NCBI GenBank assembly: GCA_032716605.1
Contig: CM064509.1
Coordinates: 34,230,414 to 34,294,413 of the forward strand
Reading direction: 5' to 3'
Origin: Paralithodes platypus
Lineage: Eukaryota; Arthropoda; Malacostraca; Decapoda; Lithodidae
DNA length: 64,000 nucleotides
This document shows, piece by piece, positions 53,671 to 63,871 of the stretch. Positions within the stretch are counted from its first letter, which is position 1, and each line of letters opens with the position of its first letter. The notes beneath the pieces were generated by a model. The model saw only the letters and a program-made list of their open reading frames with translations, was not told where the DNA came from and searched no databases. Made by a program: the position numbers and the translations under genes.

Positions 53671-53995
53671 TGGAGCTCGTCCTGGAATCATTACGACTCT
53701 GAACCTCACGATTCTATACAGGACTGGCCATTTGTATCGGCACTAGCTCAGAGAAGAGTGTTGAGAGGGGAGAAGGGGTGTTGGAGAGAGAGGAAGCTGT
53801 TGGAGTGGCTTTGTTATGTGTGTTTAGTCTGTATACGTCGTCAGGATGTCCCCTGACTGGGTGCGAGAATGTGAAACATGCTAGGACGTACTACCACACC
53901 CACTAAATGTCCGCCGTGGCAGGGATTCGATCCCGGGTCTTGCAGATTCACACGTGAGCGCTGCACAATACCGTCTGAGCTCCCTTAATATCCAT
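53671..53995 (-). mobile_element. tRNA-derived SINE, fuller copy
   Basis: About 325 bp on the minus strand. The tRNA-like head (53995 to 53920) has GGGAGCTCAGACGGTATTGT (A-box region) and GGGATCGAATCCC (B box). The body matches 25772-26066. An ATTC microsatellite adjoins its 3' end (53643-53667). SINE transcription by Pol III and LINE-dependent mobility are general knowledge. Confidence 0.78.
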
Positions 53996-54093
53996 AGCAC
54001 GAGCATCAACGAGACAAACAAACAAAACCCCTACTTTGTTTACAAAAGAACAACTCTAAACACAAGGTCATCAACAAAATGACACCATCATTC

Positions 54094-54190
54094 ACATCCA
54101 CCACAACAACATCAATCACATCCACCACAACACCATCAATCACATCCACCACAACAACATCAATCATATCCACCACAACAACATCAAGGG
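54094..54190 (+). repeat. Minisatellite, CAATCACATCCACCACAACA unit
   Basis: About four copies of a 24-bp unit with single-base differences. Confidence 0.9.
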
Positions 54191-54279
54191 CAGCCATAAA
54201 GAAATCGTCCCTATTATAACATTCCTCACTGGGCAGAAAAGTATATATATATATATATTATATTATGTTTTATTTTTAA

Positions 54280-54661
54280 GGGGGCCCGCCTTGTTTTTTT
54301 TTCTTCTTCTTTTTCTCTCCCTCTCTCTTTGGCTTGTATCCATTCGGCCCCATTCAGCCTACTGTTTTAAGACGTTTACCCCCATCCAGGTGTCAATATT
54401 TTCCTGGCGAGCGGTAGCGAGCCAGCATATATATATTTTTGTTTTGACAGTAAGCTAAATTTGTACATTTTCCGATAGAAAAATGTCTCCGGCGAAGCCA
54501 GATTTCTCCATACAATGCTGGCTCGCTATCGCTCACCAGGAATAAATCGAAACCTGGATGGGGATAAATGTCTTAAAACAGTTGGCTGAATGGGGCCGAA
54601 TGGATACAAGCCATAGAAAGAGAGAACAAGAGAGAAAGAGAAAACAAGCAGGTGACCCCCC
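54280..54661. mobile_element. TTAA-flanked fold-back MITE, family R, copy 2
   Basis: 382 bp between TTAA 54276-54279 and TTAA 54662-54665. Same arms as 47961-48334, with ends GGGGGCCCGCC and, complemented, GGGGGGTCACC. An A/T microsatellite adjoins the left. Confidence 0.9.
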
Positions 54662-54768
54662 TTAAGAAAATATCGCACATTTCTACTCTGGAAATAATAT
54701 CTGGAATGGCGGCGATATATAATTCCTCTTACTTGTGGGCATATATTATGAGCCTATATTTATTATGT

Positions 54769-54769
<1 letters not shown>

Positions 54770-54799
<30 letters not shown>

Positions 54800-54819
54800 C
54801 AGTAGTAGTAGTAGTAGTA
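54770..54819 (+). repeat. (TAG)n tract 1, retrotransposon target
   Basis: About 16 TAG units with one interruption. It directly abuts the 5' end of the truncated retrotransposon copy 1. Confidence 0.95.
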
Positions 54820-56650
54820 ACAATCTCAAGCACTGGTGGGAGCAAATATCAGAGGTAGGACCAAAAATAGGGTACCATCCAAATGCCAGAAAGTCAATAC
54901 TAATAGTAAAAACAGAACATTATGAAAGGGCGGTAGAAGCTTTCAGCGGTAGTGAAGTGGTAGTAACAAAGGACGGACAGCGTCACCTTGGGGCGGTGAT
55001 CGGCACGGAAGAGTTCAAGAACAAATACATAGAGGAGAAGGTCAGAGAATGGGTAAAAGAAATTGAGAAACTGGCCAATATTGCAAAGACGGAACCACAG
55101 GCCGCGTATTCGGCATTCACATATGGGGTCAAACATCGCTGGACCTACTTGATGAGAACCGTTCCAAATGTGAGCGCATTACTTCAACCGCTGGAAGATG
55201 CCATCAGAGACAAACTCATCCCAGCGTGGATAAAGTCGCACACCCCGAATGATACAGAGCTGCTACTAGCTGCTCGCACTGCCTCCTAGGTTGGGAGGGA
55301 TGGGAATCATCGACCCAGTGAAGAGGGCGGTAACAGAATACCAGAACTCGGTAAAGATAACAGGATCTCTCACTGACCGTATCATAGCACAACGGTGAAG
55401 CATGACGGTGAAGTAGACCAGGCAGACATCTACAACATCAGAAAGACCATCACGTCAGAAAGGCAAAACTCACAGAAAAATGACCTGGCACAATTGATGG
55501 GACAACTTCACCCGAGACAAACAAGAAAACTACAAATAGCACAAGAAACGGGCGCTTCAAATTGGCTGACAACACTACCAATCAAGGCAAAAAGCTTCAA
55601 TCTCAACAAACAAGAATTTAATGATGCTATTGCACTGAGGTATGATTGGCTGATTGAAGGACTGCCCGATCGATGCGTTTGTGGAACCATCAACGATACA
55701 GACCACACCATGATATGTAAGAAAGGAGGATTCATCAGCATCAGGCACGATGAAGTAAGAGATATAACAGCGAACATGCTCAGGGAGGTGTGTAGAGATG
55801 TGGTGAGCGAACCATCACTCATTCCCTTGGGTGGAGAGACCATGCAGCACAGGACGGCCAACACATCCACTGAAGCAAGATTGGACGTTAGAGCAAGAGG
55901 CTTTTGGACAAATGCACAGCGAGCGTTCTTTGACATAAGAGTATTTGACCCAATTGCCCACAGCTACAGTGAGCTGTCTCTGGAGGCTGCACACAAGAGG
56001 AACGAACGAGAGAAGGTCAGGACATATGGAGAAAGGATCTTACAAGTCGAACATGGCAGCTTTACCCCACTAGTCTTCACCACATCAGGAGGGATGGGAC
56101 CCAGGGCCCAGTGCTTCTATTCAAGGCTAGCAGAGATCATCGCAGAGAAGAAGCAACAGGCTAGGAGCCACGTCGTAGCCTGGATGAGATGCCGTCTATC
56201 TTTCTCATTGCTCAGATCAGCACTACTATGCCTGCGGGGAACAAGAAGGTCTGCACCACAACCAGTGACGGTGGCAGAAGTAGACTACGAGGCAGCAGTG
56301 GCAGAGGGTCGCATAGGAAGGCGACTGGATTGAAGTTGCATGGTGTAGAATAGTAGTATCTGATGCTTGTGAAATTTAGTATGTGTACAATATTAAATAT
56401 AAGGTAGTGGTGGTGGTGATGGTGGAGGTGGTGATGGTAGTAGTAGTAACATGAAATGTATGAAAAATATTAAATAAAAATCAATGTAGTAGTAGTAATC
56501 CACGATGATGAGTCTGAGTGCTTACCCCGGAATAGGAAGTAGCTGAATGACAACGAAGTCAGGCGCTTTGATGACTATTCTGACCTAGTCTAGGGTCCAA
56601 AGAGCGGATGCACAGACTGAGTGGTTAATTTAAAAAAAAAATAAAAAAAA
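54820..56650 (+). pseudogene. Non-LTR retrotransposon with restriction-like endonuclease, copy 1
   Basis: 5'-truncated just after RT motif C. It encodes post-RT sequence (NNLKHWWEQ, VVVTKDGQRHLGAVIGTEEF), then a frameshift near 55258-55290 and disruption near 55390. The 55395-56333 frame carries an RLE (restriction-like endonuclease) module: a CCHC cluster C94-x-C96-x7-H104-x3-C108 (CVCGTINDTDHTMIC, near 55674), RHDEVRD, catalytic-type D164 (ARLDVRARGF) and D180 (AFFDIRVFDP), and SLEAAHKRNEREK. Such C-terminal RLEs define R2-superclade elements (R2, R4/Dong, CRE, NeSL, Hero), which often insert site-specifically. The 3' end has AATATTAAATAAAAATCAAT, then (TAG)3, GGATGCACAGACTGAGTGG, an A-tract and (TAG)n. 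Confidence 0.8.
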
Positions 56651-56718
56651 TAGTAGTAGTAGTAGTAGTAGCAGTAGTAGTAGTAGTAGCAGTAGTAGTA
56701 GTAGTAGTAGTAGTAGTA
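56651..56718 (+). repeat. (TAG)n tract 2
   Basis: About 22 TAG-type units with a few AGC interruptions, between copy 1's A-tract and copy 2's truncated 5' end. Confidence 0.95.
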
Positions 56719-58457
56719 CCAAGTGTGTGCTGGCCACCAAGCAGGGGGAGAGGCAGCAATTCATGCAATAAGAGAAATATATGAGCAAGAAGAATGTGAA
56801 GCCGTGCTGTTAGTGGATGCATCAAATGCCTTTAACACCATCAACAGAAAGACAGCAATTCACAACATCAAGGTAAAATGCCCCAGCTTAGCCACCTATG
56901 TAGAGAATACCTATAAACAGCCTGCAGACCTCTTCATAGTAAACAACCAAAACTCACGACGTGGAACGGCACTGAAATCAATGGAAGGAACCACACAAGG
57001 GGACCCAGTAGCAATGGCGATGTACGCATTAGGTCTCTCGGTGTTGCTATCATTAACAAGACATGAGACGACACATGTTAAGCAGGCGGCCTTTGCAGAT
57101 GATCTCACTGGAGCAGGGAAAGTCAATGATCTCAAGAGCTGGTGGGAGCAAGTATCACAAGTGGGACCAGAAATAGGATACTTTCCAAATGCTAGTAAGT
57201 CTATACTGATAGTAAAAGCAGAACATTACGAAAATGCCTTAGAAGCTTTCAACGGTAGTGAAGTGGTCGTAACAAAGGACGGACAGCGTCATCTAGGGGC
57301 AGTGATTGGCACAGAAGAGTTCAAGAAGCAATACATGGAAGAGAAGGTCAGAGAGTGGGTAAACGAAATAGAAATACTAGCCAAAATTGCAAAGACGGAA
57401 CCACAGGCTGCATATTCGGCATTCACATATGGGGTCAAACACCGCTGGACCTACTTGATGCGTACCATTCCAAACGTGGGTCCACAACTTCAACCGCTAG
57501 AAGATGCCATCAGAGACAAACTCATCCCAGCTTGGATGAAGTCCCACACCCCAAATGCTACAGAGAGGGAGTTGCTCGCACTTCCTCCTAGGTTAGGAGG
57601 GCTTGGAATCATCAATCCGGTGAGGAGGGCGACAACGGAACACCAGAACTCAGTAAAGATAACAGAATCTCTCACTGAACGCATCGTAGCGCAAGATCCT
57701 GACGGCGAAGTGGACCAGGCGGACATCTACAACATCAGAAAGACCATCACGTCAGAGAGGCAAAACTCACAGAAAAATTACCTGGCACAATTGATGCGAC
57801 AACTTTCCCCAAGACTAACAAGAAAAGTACAAATAGCACAAGAAACGGGTGCTTCAAATTGGCTGACAACACTACCAATCAAGGCAAAAGGCTTCAATCT
57901 AAACAAACAAGAATTTAATGATGCTATTGCACTGAGGTATGATTGGCCGATTGAAGGACTGCCCGATCGATGCGTTTGTGGAATCAACAACGATGCAGAC
58001 CACAGCATGATATGTAAGAAGGGGCAGCTTTACCCCACTAGTCTTCACCACATCTGGAGGGATGGGACCTAGGGCCCAGTGCTTCTATTCAAGGCTTGCA
58101 GAGATCATCGCAGAGAAGAAGAAACAGCCCAGGAGCCACGTTGTAGCCTGGATGAGGTGCCGTCTATCTTTCTCGTTGCTCAGATCAGCACTACTATGCC
58201 TGCGGGGAACAAGACTGTCTGCACCACAACCAGCGACGGTGGCAGAAGTGGACTACGAGGCAGCAGTGGCAGAGGGTCGCATAGGAAGGAGACTGGATTG
58301 AAGTTGCATGGTGTTGAATAGTAATATCTGATGCTTGTAAAATAAAATGTATGAACAATATTAAATAAAAATCAATGTAGTAGTAGTAAAAAAAAAAAAA
58401 AAAAAAAGAGGGGATGCACAGATTGAGTGGTTTAACAAAAAAAAAAAAAAAAAAAAA
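56719..58457 (+). pseudogene. Non-LTR retrotransposon with restriction-like endonuclease, copy 2
   Basis: Less truncated than copy 1. The frame 56723-58072 holds the RT palm: AVLLVDASNAFNTINR (motif A), GTTQGDPVAMAMYALG (motif B) and AAFADDLTGAG (motif C), followed by sequence about 90% alike copy 1. The RLE region is deleted: CKKG is followed directly by QLYPTSLHHIW, so about 335 bp present in copy 1 (about 55728-56065) is missing; the C-terminal tail resumes at 58062-58301 in another frame. The 3' end repeats AATATTAAATAAAAATCAAT, (TAG)3, GGATGCACAGATTGAGTGG, an A-tract and (TAG)n. It cannot mobilise itself without an endonuclease in trans. Confidence 0.82.
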
Positions 58458-58481
58458 GTAGCAGTAGTAGTAGTAGTAGAC

Positions 58482-58517
<36 letters not shown>

Positions 58518-58518
58518 A
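58458..58518 (+). repeat. (TAG)n tract 3
   Basis: TAG-type units following copy 2's A-tract. Confidence 0.95.
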
Positions 58519-58556
58519 TAAGAGAACAAAAATAACAACAGACATTTGTGGATTAA

Positions 58557-58766
58557 CCCCTTCTGTGCCGGCGCCGTCTTTTAAATCTTACTTTGGCTAC
58601 TATTAGTCGATGATTTTATTCAGTTTCAAAAGGACCTCCAGCAATTAACAGGCTTCGAACAATCTCACTTGACCATTTTTACTACCACAGATCCTTCTTA
58701 TACTGCCCAAAATCGTCTAAATATAGCTAGAATAGAAGTAAATAGACGTCGCCGATGCAGAAGGGG
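58557..58766. mobile_element. TTAA MITE, family P, copy 1
   Basis: 210 bp between TTAA 58553-58556 and TTAA 58767-58770. The ends CCCCTTCTGTGCCGGCG and, complemented, CCCCTTCTGCATCGGCG are inverted repeats. The interior includes AGCTAGAATAGAAGT and CAGCAATTAACAGGCTTCGA shared with copies 2-4. Confidence 0.9.
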
Positions 58767-58770
58767 TTAA

Positions 58771-59139
58771 GGGGAGACAGCCCGTTTTTCTGGACCCCCG
58801 TCTCCCTAATGTTTAGCCCCACTAGTTTTGAGATTTTAAGATGTTGGTTCCATTAGTTGTGGGATTTTATGACCTTTCACCCCATTTCTTTGTCAATACA
58901 GTATTAGGACCCTTCGTGCCATTTAGGTGTCAATTTTTTCCTGACGAGCGATAGCGAGCCTGTAATTTTAGGAGGAATCGGCCTTTGGCCGGGACATTTT
59001 TCTACCGAAAAATGTACAAATCAATCTTGAAGCGGAGTCTAGTTTTTTTTTCTTCTAAGCTTGACGGATGTCTATGGAGGAAACTAAACAAATCTATGAA
59101 TAAATTAATTAATAAACCAAACAAACAGCCACTGTCCCC
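58771..59139. mobile_element. TTAA MITE, family Q, copy 3
   Basis: 369 bp between TTAA 58767-58770 (shared with the P copy on its left) and TTAA 59140-59143. It has the complete Q interior including TTTTTCCTGACGAGCGATAG and GGACATTTTTCTACCGAAAA. Confidence 0.88.
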
Positions 59140-59143
59140 TTAA

Positions 59144-59420
59144 GGTAATTTGATGTAAAGTTTGTAGTTTACATGGTAATAGTAAAAAAAAAATAGGTTT
59201 ACTTATGTGGCTATTTTTTGTCGCTGCAGAAAAATACTTAAGGATGAAACCAAAAGATAGAGCTTATTCCGTTTATGAAGGGCGGCGATCCCATTAACCC
59301 CCTCACGGCTTAACCGCCTTAGAGCACGCACAAGATTCTCACTATTTTACTCTCAACAAATACTTTTAGCTACACACTCTTAGTATTTATCAAGTTCGCT
59401 CGGGCGCTTCCTACGCTTAA
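59144..59420. other. No gene recognised
   Basis: Short AT-rich spacer between MITEs. Confidence 0.4.
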
Positions 59421-59620
59421 CCCCTTCTGTACCGGTGACGTCTTATTAACTTTATTCTGGCTACTGTTAGCCGATATTATTCAGTTTTAAAAGGGCCTTC
59501 AGCAATTAAAAGGCTTCGAATGATCTCACTTAACCCTACCACCGATCCTTCTTAAACTACACACAATCGTCTAAATATAGCTAGAATAAAATTATAGAGA
59601 CGTCGCCGGTACAGAAGGGG
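59421..59620. mobile_element. TTAA MITE, family P, copy 2
   Basis: 200 bp. Left TTAA 59417-59420, right TTAG 59621-59624. Ends CCCCTTCTGTACCGGTGACG and its complement CCCCTTCTGTACCGGCGACG are nearly perfect inverted repeats. Confidence 0.88.
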
Positions 59621-59624
59621 TTAG

Positions 59625-60211
59625 CAAAAATCTATATTGAATCAAGTTTTGTGTAGTCAGTTAATACATTTATTGGCGATAGATATTATTTTATTTATAG
59701 TTTCATTATAATGGTAGTCACGCGAGATGTTATGTATAATTGACTATGTACTGTATATAATTAACATAAAACATATATATGATTGTCAATTAAAAGATAG
59801 AATATTGCAAATACGCCGGGGGGGGGGGGGGGGGGGTGGGCACGTGGAATGTAGGGAACAAGGGGTCTGCCTCGTATGGGCCAATATGCCTTCTGCAGAT
59901 TTATATTTTTCTTATGTTCTTATTGCTGGAATGGCTGTGCATGCGACTATCCTGTAGTGTATTCCGCTCGATCATGCTGGCCAGGTGCTAGCATTAACAT
60001 TATATGTGTGACACTGGTCTATTGCACCTCTCATGGCCGCCATTAACATGTCGAAATAATATTAACTGTTGATTATAATATTGATTTGAAAAATATAGAG
60101 TCGAATATATTGCATTAGAGCTGGACAAATTACATACTGATTATACCGTATGTTTGTCTACAAACTCAAGATGTGAAGACAGTAACCGCACGTATAACAA
60201 GTACCGCCGTG
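59625..60211. other. No gene recognised; G-run and dispersed repeat
   Basis: G-run at 59818-59836. The 59970-60035 segment (GCCAGGTGCTAGCATTA, CACTGGTCTATTGCACCTC) matches 51840-51895, so a shared dispersed repeat is present. Confidence 0.45.
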
Positions 60212-60215
60212 TTAA

Positions 60216-60505
60216 GGGGAGGTTATATTTTTCTGGTTCACCTTCTCCCTCATGTTTAGCCCAATCACTTGACATTTTAAGAAATTTGCTCCATTACTTT
60301 GGCGATTTTAAGACCTTTCACCGAATTTCTTAGTCAAAAATATATCCTTTGTGCCATTTAGGTGTCGATTTTTTCCTGGCGAGTGATAGCGAGACTTTAA
60401 TTTAGGTCATTATTCTACCAATTTTTTTACAAATTTATCTCGAAAGATGGTCTTAGAAGTGGCTGTTTTTAAAGCTTGATAGATGTCTAGGGAGAACAAA
60501 AAATA
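60216..60505. mobile_element. TTAA MITE, family Q, copy 4 (right end degraded)
   Basis: Left TTAA 60212-60215, then GGGGAGGTTATATTTTTC and the Q interior (CGATTTTTTCCTGGCGAGTG, AAGCTTGATAGATGTCTAGG). No clear right TTAA. Confidence 0.78.
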
Positions 60506-60650
60506 ACGAATAGAAAGTACCGACAATAAAAAACCGGAAGTGAGTATTTCGTACCTTTCATGCCGGGTTTTCCGCGCCAACGATGCGATTCTGTTTCCGT
60601 TACGGGAATATTTAAGTCGAAATTAAGGCAGGTACTTTTGTCTAATTGTC
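60506..60650. other. Spacer, nothing recognised
   Basis: Short unique sequence. Confidence 0.4.
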
Positions 60651-60659
60651 CGCAGAGGA

Positions 60660-61330
60660 GTTGAAATGGCGGGGGTGGTGGAGGAGGGGGCGGGATAGGG
60701 AGAGGAGTAGGAGGAGAGGGGAGTAAGAGTGGGTGAATGAAGGTGAGGGGAGGGAAGGGGAAAGAGAAAGGGATGTGGAGAAGGAGGAGGAAGGAGAAGG
60801 GGGGGGGGGAAGGAGAGAAGAGGGAGACAGAGTGGGAGGGGGGAGGGAAAAGAGAGAAAGAGGGGAGGGGGAGAAGGGGGATGGAAAAAGGAAAACAAAA
60901 GGGGGAGGGAGAAGGGAGGGGAGAGGGAAAGAAGAGCGAGAGTGGGAGGGGGAGAAGGAGGGAGAGGAAGAAAGGAAGGGAAAGGGAGATGAGGGGAGGG
61001 AGAGGAGGAGAGAGAAGGGAAAGGAAGAGGGGGAAGGTAAATATAGATGGAAAAGGGAGATAGTGGTAGGGGAGGGGAAGAGGACGAGGGGGCGTGGGTA
61101 GGAGAGTGGGAGAAAAGGAGGATGAGGAAGGGGGGGGGAGGGGGGTAGTAAAGCAGATTTGGATTTGATTATTTTATTAAGTTGGTATAAATACAGGATA
61201 TACAGATGTTGCATACAGGTATGTGAATACACGGAGACTCAAAAGGGTGAAGATGCTTGGGCTTCCTTCCCCCCCAGTGGAGGCAGAGAGAGAGATAAAG
61301 GGAGGAGGGAGAGGGGAGGGTAATCTCTTC
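60660..61330 (+). repeat. Polypurine tract (GGA/GAGG-rich)
   Basis: About 670 bp with very few pyrimidines on the plus strand (interrupted near 61150-61270). Long reading frames on either strand are Arg/Glu or Pro/Ser artefacts. Confidence 0.92.
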
Positions 61331-61590
61331 TGACGATGTTAGCAGAGTTTTGTCGTTTTTCGCAATTTTTTTCGGACCATTTTTTTCCTCCTCGACAAGA
61401 TGGAAAGGGAATTTTCTAGTGTTGCCAAACGAAGTGCTGCTTTTTTCTCTTTCGGGTGTTCTTTTTCCACCTAAGGCTTTGCAGTTCAATCTTTTAAGGC
61501 GATAACATGGGAAAAGGAATGCATGTGTGGGGGTAGGGAAGGAGGTGGGTGAGTGTGTGTATATGTGTGTATGATGTCAGTGCGCTTTAA
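61331..61590. other. No gene recognised
   Basis: Unique sequence with a GTGTGTATATGTGTGTAT run near 61552. Confidence 0.4.
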
Positions 61591-61797
61591 CCCTTTGAGT
61601 ACCAGCGACGTGTATTATATTGTATTCTAACTACATTTAGTCTATATTATGTTGATTAGGAAGGACCAGTGGTAGTTAAAATGGTTGGTTGAGATAGTTT
61701 GAAGCCTTATTATTACTAGAGATCATTCCTAAGCTGAATAAAATCGTGTAGTAGTTGCCAGAATATAATAAAAGGGACATCCCTGGTACTGTATGGG
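61591..61797. mobile_element. TTAA MITE, family P, copy 3
   Basis: 207 bp between TTAA 61587-61590 and TTAA 61798-61801. Ends CCCTTTGAGTACCAGCGACG and, complemented, CCCATACAGTACCAGGGATG. A more divergent member of the family. Confidence 0.8.
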
Positions 61798-61959
61798 TTA
61801 AGCTGTATGGGTATGAAAAGGGTATATAAGGTGTCCATAATAACATACCCTTATCAATTAGGTATATTGACAGTAGTATACCCGTTTATAACAATATATA
61901 TCACTATCAATATTCCCAATTATCTTATGCATACCTTTTGTATAACTTTATTTTATCTA

Positions 61960-62160
61960 CACTGTGCCTGAAGGTATATGCTGGGTTGGAATTCCTATGT
62001 TAGATATGGGTGAAGTATTTAAATCATGTCTTATAGCGATGAAGGTAATTAAGGTAATTTTGGCTCGAACGTCCCTTGATTTTGGCCCTGTCACTCTTTC
62101 AACTATGGGGGAGGCACTCGCTATAGGCAGTTATGCCTTTTGCCTCCCTCAATCACATAG

Positions 62161-62190
<30 letters not shown>
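61960..62190 (+). repeat. Possible retroposed sequence ending in an A-tract
   Basis: A 29-A run at 62161-62189 follows a non-repetitive segment. The segment's short frame has no motif. It may be a processed retroposon; no target duplication confirmed. Confidence 0.3.
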
Positions 62191-62193
<3 letters not shown>

Positions 62194-62262
62194 CACCTCA
62201 TTCTTAACATTAATCATCAACTACAAACCCCAATGCACTTGAATAAACTAATGAAAGTATAT

Positions 62263-62334
62263 GGTCCTCCCGGGATTCGAACTCGGGACACCAGACCCAG
62301 AACATAAGCATCTAAACCATTACACCACCAACAC
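62263..62334 (-). other. tRNA-like sequence (SINE head or degenerate tRNA)
   Basis: On the minus strand GTTGGTGGTGTAATGGTTTA resembles an A-box region and CGAGTTCGAATCCCGG an exact B box. The acceptor stem does not pair, so I do not call a functional tRNA. Confidence 0.5.
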
Positions 62335-62410
62335 AGTTAAAGGTTGAATACCCGATCTCGATTAGTATCCAATTTCGAATTTTGGATAGCAATCTAATAA
62401 TACATACGTT

Positions 62411-62620
62411 TATACCCCTTGTTTACCGTCGACGTCCTTTTCTTTCTGGCTACTGATAATCGGTTTTATTCAGTTTAAGAAGGATCTCTAGCACTTATAT
62501 GGCTTTGAACTATCTCAATCAACCATGTTAACTACCACAGATACTTCTTAAGCAGCATACAATCGTGTAAATATAGCTAGAATAGAATTTAACAGACGTC
62601 TCTGGTACAGATCAGGCTAA
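62411..62620. mobile_element. TTAA MITE, family P, copy 4 (degraded ends)
   Basis: Interior words TGGCTACTGATAATCGG, AGCTAGAATAGAATT and TATGGCTTTGAACTATCTC match copies 1-3. The terminal TTAAs have decayed (CTAA at 62617-62620 on the right). Confidence 0.7.
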
Positions 62621-62636
62621 GATGGACTGATATCAG

Positions 62637-63370
62637 ATTGCACAAGTAATTATACTCGATTGTTTACTATTGCACAAGTAACGAACTTATACTCGATTGT
62701 TTACTATTGCACAAATAACGAACTTATACTCGATTGTTTACTATTGCACAAGTAACGAACTTATACTCGATTGTTTACTATTGCACAAATAACGAACTTA
62801 TACTCGATTGTTTACTATTGCACAAATAACGAACTTATACTCGATTGTTTACTATTGCACACATAACGAACTTATACTCGATTGTTTACTATTGCACAAA
62901 TAACGAACTTATACTCGATTGTTTACTATTGTACAAATAACGAACTTATACTTGATTGTTTACTATTGCACAAATAACGAACTTATACTCGATTGTTTAC
63001 TATTGCACAAATAACGAACTTATACTCGATTGTTTACTATTGCACAAATAACGAACTTATACTCGATTGTTTACTATTGCACAAATAACAACTTATACTC
63101 AATTGTTTACTATTGCACAAGTAACGAACTTATACTCGATTGTTTACTATTGCACAAATAACAAACTTATACTCGATTGTTTACTATTGCACAAATAACG
63201 AACTTATACTTGATTGTTTACTATTGCACAAATAACGAACTTATACTCGATTGTTTACTATTGCACAAATAACGAACTTATACTCGATTGTTTACTATTG
63301 CACAAATAACGAACTTATACTCGATTGTTTACTATTGCACAAATAACGAACTTGTACTCGATTGTTTACT
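62637..63370 (+). repeat. 37-bp satellite array, about 20 copies
   Basis: Unit: CGATTGTTTACTATTGCAC followed by AAATAACGAACTTATACT. Copies are nearly identical, with AAGTAAC and AAATAAC variants interspersed, one ACATAAC, and one short unit near 63088-63100. The high homogeneity implies recent expansion. Confidence 0.97.
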
Positions 63371-63610
63371 CCCTTAGCAGCTCATTTCTGGATAACTAAT
63401 AAATAAATATGAAACTACTATGTCTCTTTATAATATCATTGTCAAGTTCTCATATTTAACAACATAACTGGCCATGAAAGTGCTGTATCAGCCGAGTAAT
63501 TAGGATGGGAACAAGTTGCTTTCTCGCTAACTTAAGATAAACAGACTATAGTTGGTATAGATGTGAATACTTCAGGAAAAACACAGAAGAACGTAAAGCA
63601 AGATAAATAT

Positions 63611-63665
<55 letters not shown>

Positions 63666-63812
63666 GGAGATTGGTTTACAGATAATTGCATAGATATACT
63701 AACCACGCAGACCTTACGATCTAGGTCAGGACTTAATTCTAATAGAGATAGTAGAACCTCAAATAAAGAATAGTGGAAGGAAATGATAGTACAGAAGAAG
63801 CAAAGGATAAAG

Positions 63813-63871
<59 letters not shown>

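Noticed and set aside
54735..54858. Valine- or serine-rich peptide across the TAG repeat
   Set aside because: It is the translation of (TAG)n; the retrotransposon frame starts after it.
60642..61232. 196-codon proline/serine-rich minus-strand frame
   Set aside because: Low-complexity artefact of the polypurine tract.
62263..62334. Functional tRNA gene on the minus strand
   Set aside because: B box is perfect but the acceptor and anticodon stems do not pair; more likely a SINE head.
62637..63370. CRISPR-like regular repeat array
   Set aside because: The 37-bp units are contiguous with no unique spacers and the context is eukaryotic; it is a satellite.
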